This document shows, in pieces, positions 31,386 through 32,812 of a DNA stretch of 32,812 nt. The notes beneath the pieces are model-generated. The model was not told the origin of the DNA. It did not search any database and saw only the letters and a program-made list of their open reading frames with translations. Source of the stretch: Nitriliruptorales bacterium. Its GTDB lineage: Bacteria > Actinomycetota > Nitriliruptoria > Nitriliruptorales > Nitriliruptoraceae. The stretch spans positions 1-32,812 of the forward strand of contig JAURQY010000130.1 of NCBI GenBank assembly GCA_030835875.1, given 5' to 3'. The position numbers were made by a program, and so were the translations under genes. Position 1 is the stretch's first letter. Each line of letters opens with the position of its first letter.

Positions 31386-32198
31386 TCAGCCCGCGACGAT
31401 CCGGGCGAGCGAGGCCTCCGAGCGCTCCATGAGCAGCATGCCGAGGTCGCTCTGCTGCGCCTCGGCGACGCCGCGTGCCGCGTCGAGCGCCGCACGCAGC
31501 GGCGCGGTCCCCTCGGGCGCGGCGTCCTCCTGCTCGACGAGCACGGCCTCGAGCACGGCGTCCGCGTCGGCCCGACCGACCCGGCGTCCGAGGTCGCGGT
31601 CGTCGTCCTCGTCACGCCACGCGAGCGCGCAGGCGGCGAGGAAGCCCGGATCCGCGCCGTCGCCGTCCGCAGCGATCAGCGCGAGGTGCATCAGGAGCTT
31701 CGCCGCGACCCGGTCCGCATCGGCCACCGCAGCGACGAGTGGCGCGTAGCCGGCGAGCTCCGACGCGTCGAGGTCGGGCGCGAGGATGCGCACGAGCTTG
31801 GCCCGCACCGGCTGCTCCTGGTGGACCTCGAGGTCGTCGGGCAGCCCGTCGGGCGCCCCGTCCGCATCGGCGAGCCACTCGGCGAGCGGCCGCATCCGCC
31901 CCCACGCCGCCTCGGGATCGGCGATCCGGTCGGCCGCACGCCCGGCGAGCACGCGCTGCGGATCGACGGTGAAGCTCACGCGGCCCGGACCGTGCTCGGC
32001 GCGCGTCGCCTCCGCGTGCTCCGCCGACACCCATGCGGAGAGGCGTCGTCCCCGGGCGAACCGGCCGGGCGCTGCAGCGTCGAACGGCCCCACCGGACCG
32101 AGACGGTCACTCAGGTCGACGCGTGTGCGCAGCCCGTCGACCTCGATGAGCGGCAGGTTCGCTGCGGGCGTCCGGTGGTGCACGGTGATGCGCGTCAT
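31386..32198 (-). CDS. Unknown protein, possibly ADP-ribosyltransferase-like N-terminus
   Basis: I do not recognise this 270-residue acidic, Ala-rich protein with confidence. Its start, VHHRTPAANLPLIEVDGLRT, recalls the opening of DarT and related ADP-ribosyltransferase-fold families (a His/Thr motif, then Asn-Leu-Pro and an Ile-x-x-x-Gly-Leu). Later stretches, LSAWVSAEHAEAT and VSFTVDPQRVL, would fit the following strands, and VHQEQPVRAKLVRI a typical closing strand. The C-terminal half (about 140-270) is mostly helical and unlike any family I can name. The ATG at 32198 overlaps the serB stop (ATGA), so the two are translationally coupled. No signal peptide is seen. The fold assignment is inference only. 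Confidence 0.6.
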   Translation of the reverse strand: MTRITVHHRTPAANLPLIEVDGLRTRVDLSDRLGPVGPFDAAAPGRFARGRRLSAWVSAEHAEATRAEHGPGRVSFTVDPQRVLAGRAADRIADPEAAWGRMRPLAEWLADADGAPDGLPDDLEVHQEQPVRAKLVRILAPDLDASELAGYAPLVAAVADADRVAAKLLMHLALIAADGDGADPGFLAACALAWRDEDDDRDLGRRVGRADADAVLEAVLVEQEDAAPEGTAPLRAALDAARGVAEAQQSDLGMLLMERSEASLARIVAG

Positions 32199-32812
32199 GC
32201 GGTCGGCTCCACGCAGCCGGGACCGGTCGGCGCCAGCGGCTCATCGTCATCGGGGTCGAGCACGATTTCGTCGGCCGGGATGCCGAGCAGGAACAGGATG
32301 GCATCGAGCCGCGGGACGTTCACGCTCGTGTCGGCAGCCGCCTGCAGGACCAGCTTCGCGTTGAAGGCGACGCCGAGCCCGGCCGCGGCGAGCATGTCGA
32401 GGTCGTTCGCGCCATCACCGATCGCGACGGTCTGCTCGAGCGGCACACGTTCGAGCTCCGCGATGCGCCGCAGCTCACGCGCCTTGCCGGCGCGGTCGAG
32501 CACGGCGCCGACGAGCCCACCGGTGAGCCGGCCATCGACCATCTCGAGGCGGTTCGCGACCGCATGGTCGATCCCGAGCTGCGCGGCGATCGGGCCGACG
32601 ACGTGGTCGAACCCGCCCGAGACGACGGCGACCGTGTAGCCGAGCCGGCGGAGCGTCCCGACGAGCGTCCTGGCACCCGGGGTCAGCCGGACGCGGGCCG
32701 CCGCGCGGTCGAGCGCGTCCGCGTCGGTCCCGGCGAGGAGCGCGACCCGGGCCCGCAGGCTCGCCTCGAAGTCGAGCTCCCCCGCCATGGCGCGCGCGGT
32801 GATCGCCGCGAC
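32195..32812 (-). CDS. serB: Phosphoserine phosphatase, 5' end outside the window
   Basis: SerB removes the phosphate from phosphoserine in the last step of serine synthesis. The window holds the C-terminal about 205 residues; the frame continues past 32812, so the start and the DxDST nucleophile are not seen. Visible HAD features are MAGELDFEASLRARVALLAG (substrate cap), VVSGGFDHVV (motif II), a Lys in DRAGKARELRR (motif III) and GDGANDLDMLAAAGLGVAFNAK (motif IV). A C-terminal acidic extension (LDPDDDEP) follows. An internal ATG at 32788 would lose the catalytic Asp and is not the start. Its stop overlaps the next gene. Confidence 0.93.
   Translation of the reverse strand, partial: VAAITARAMAGELDFEASLRARVALLAGTDADALDRAAARVRLTPGARTLVGTLRRLGYTVAVVSGGFDHVVGPIAAQLGIDHAVANRLEMVDGRLTGGLVGAVLDRAGKARELRRIAELERVPLEQTVAIGDGANDLDMLAAAGLGVAFNAKLVLQAAADTSVNVPRLDAILFLLGIPADEIVLDPDDDEPLAPTGPGCVEPTA

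Noticed and set aside
1..32812. tRNA, rRNA, SRP RNA or CRISPR elements
   Set aside because: No cloverleaf, rRNA segment or regularly spaced direct repeats were recognised in the short intergenic gaps. The only tandem repeat is the coding one in rpsP.

Overview
The window reads as chromosomal DNA from a very GC-rich Actinomycetota bacterium. The gene order xerC-dprA-comM-yraN-DUF2469-rnhB-lepB-rplS-trmD-rimM-khpA-rpsP-ffh-ftsY-smc-mutM-rnc-rpmF-yceD-sepIVA-coaD-rsmD-recG-ddl-gpsA-cofC is the conserved actinobacterial translation/secretion/chromosome-maintenance block. A SepIVA-type septation protein, DUF2469, an FtsY with an N-terminal membrane segment and a coenzyme F420 gene (cofC) all point the same way. 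The protein details do not match the best-known genera, so a deep lineage such as Acidimicrobiia or Nitriliruptoria is possible, but the sequence alone does not decide it. There are no IS elements, CRISPR arrays, tRNAs or rRNAs. The longest stretch without a gene is about 150 bases (8389-8536), so no gap passes 300 bases.

Layout, nearly all on the minus strand and therefore transcribed right to left. At 1-1647 lies a secreted or membrane-anchored M23-peptidase/alpha-beta-hydrolase fusion whose 3' end is folded back by a 111-bp inverted repeat at the window edge. From 1784 to 6531 come DNA-processing genes (xerC, dprA, comM, yraN), a tiny membrane protein and DUF2469. rnhB (6672-7358) is flipped onto the plus strand and its tail overlaps lepB. 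From 7316 to 13449 are the ribosome and secretion genes: lepB, rplS, trmD, rimM, khpA, rpsP, ffh, ftsY. From 13451 to 19653 are smc, an unusual MutM-like protein, rnc, rpmF and yceD. From 19658 to 27655 are sepIVA, coaD, rsmD, an S9 peptidase, a short-chain dehydrogenase, recG and ddl. The last 5 kb alternates strands: a second SDR (+), a chloramphenicol-phosphotransferase-like kinase and gpsA (-), cofC and a cold-shock-like mini protein (+), then an unknown protein and the 3' part of serB (-).

Many neighbours overlap by ATGA, GTGA or TGATG, which implies translational coupling: yraN/comM, comM/dprA, rimM/trmD, rpsP/khpA, rsmD/coaD, ptrB/rsmD, recG/SDR and serB/unknown. Stops are almost all TGA. 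Of the five TAG/TAA stops, four form the first half of a TANNNT -10-like hexamer for the next gene.

The most notable points are: the fold-back in the M23/hydrolase gene, with the hydrolase C-terminus readable on the opposite strand; the M23/hydrolase fusion itself; a MutM homologue coupled to smc that lacks the catalytic proline and other Fpg signature residues; single in-frame nonsense codons in dprA (TGA) and in a beta-oxidation-type SDR (TAG); the isolated inversion of rnhB; a cold-shock-like protein without the RNA-binding aromatics; and a possible ADP-ribosyltransferase-like protein coupled to serB.
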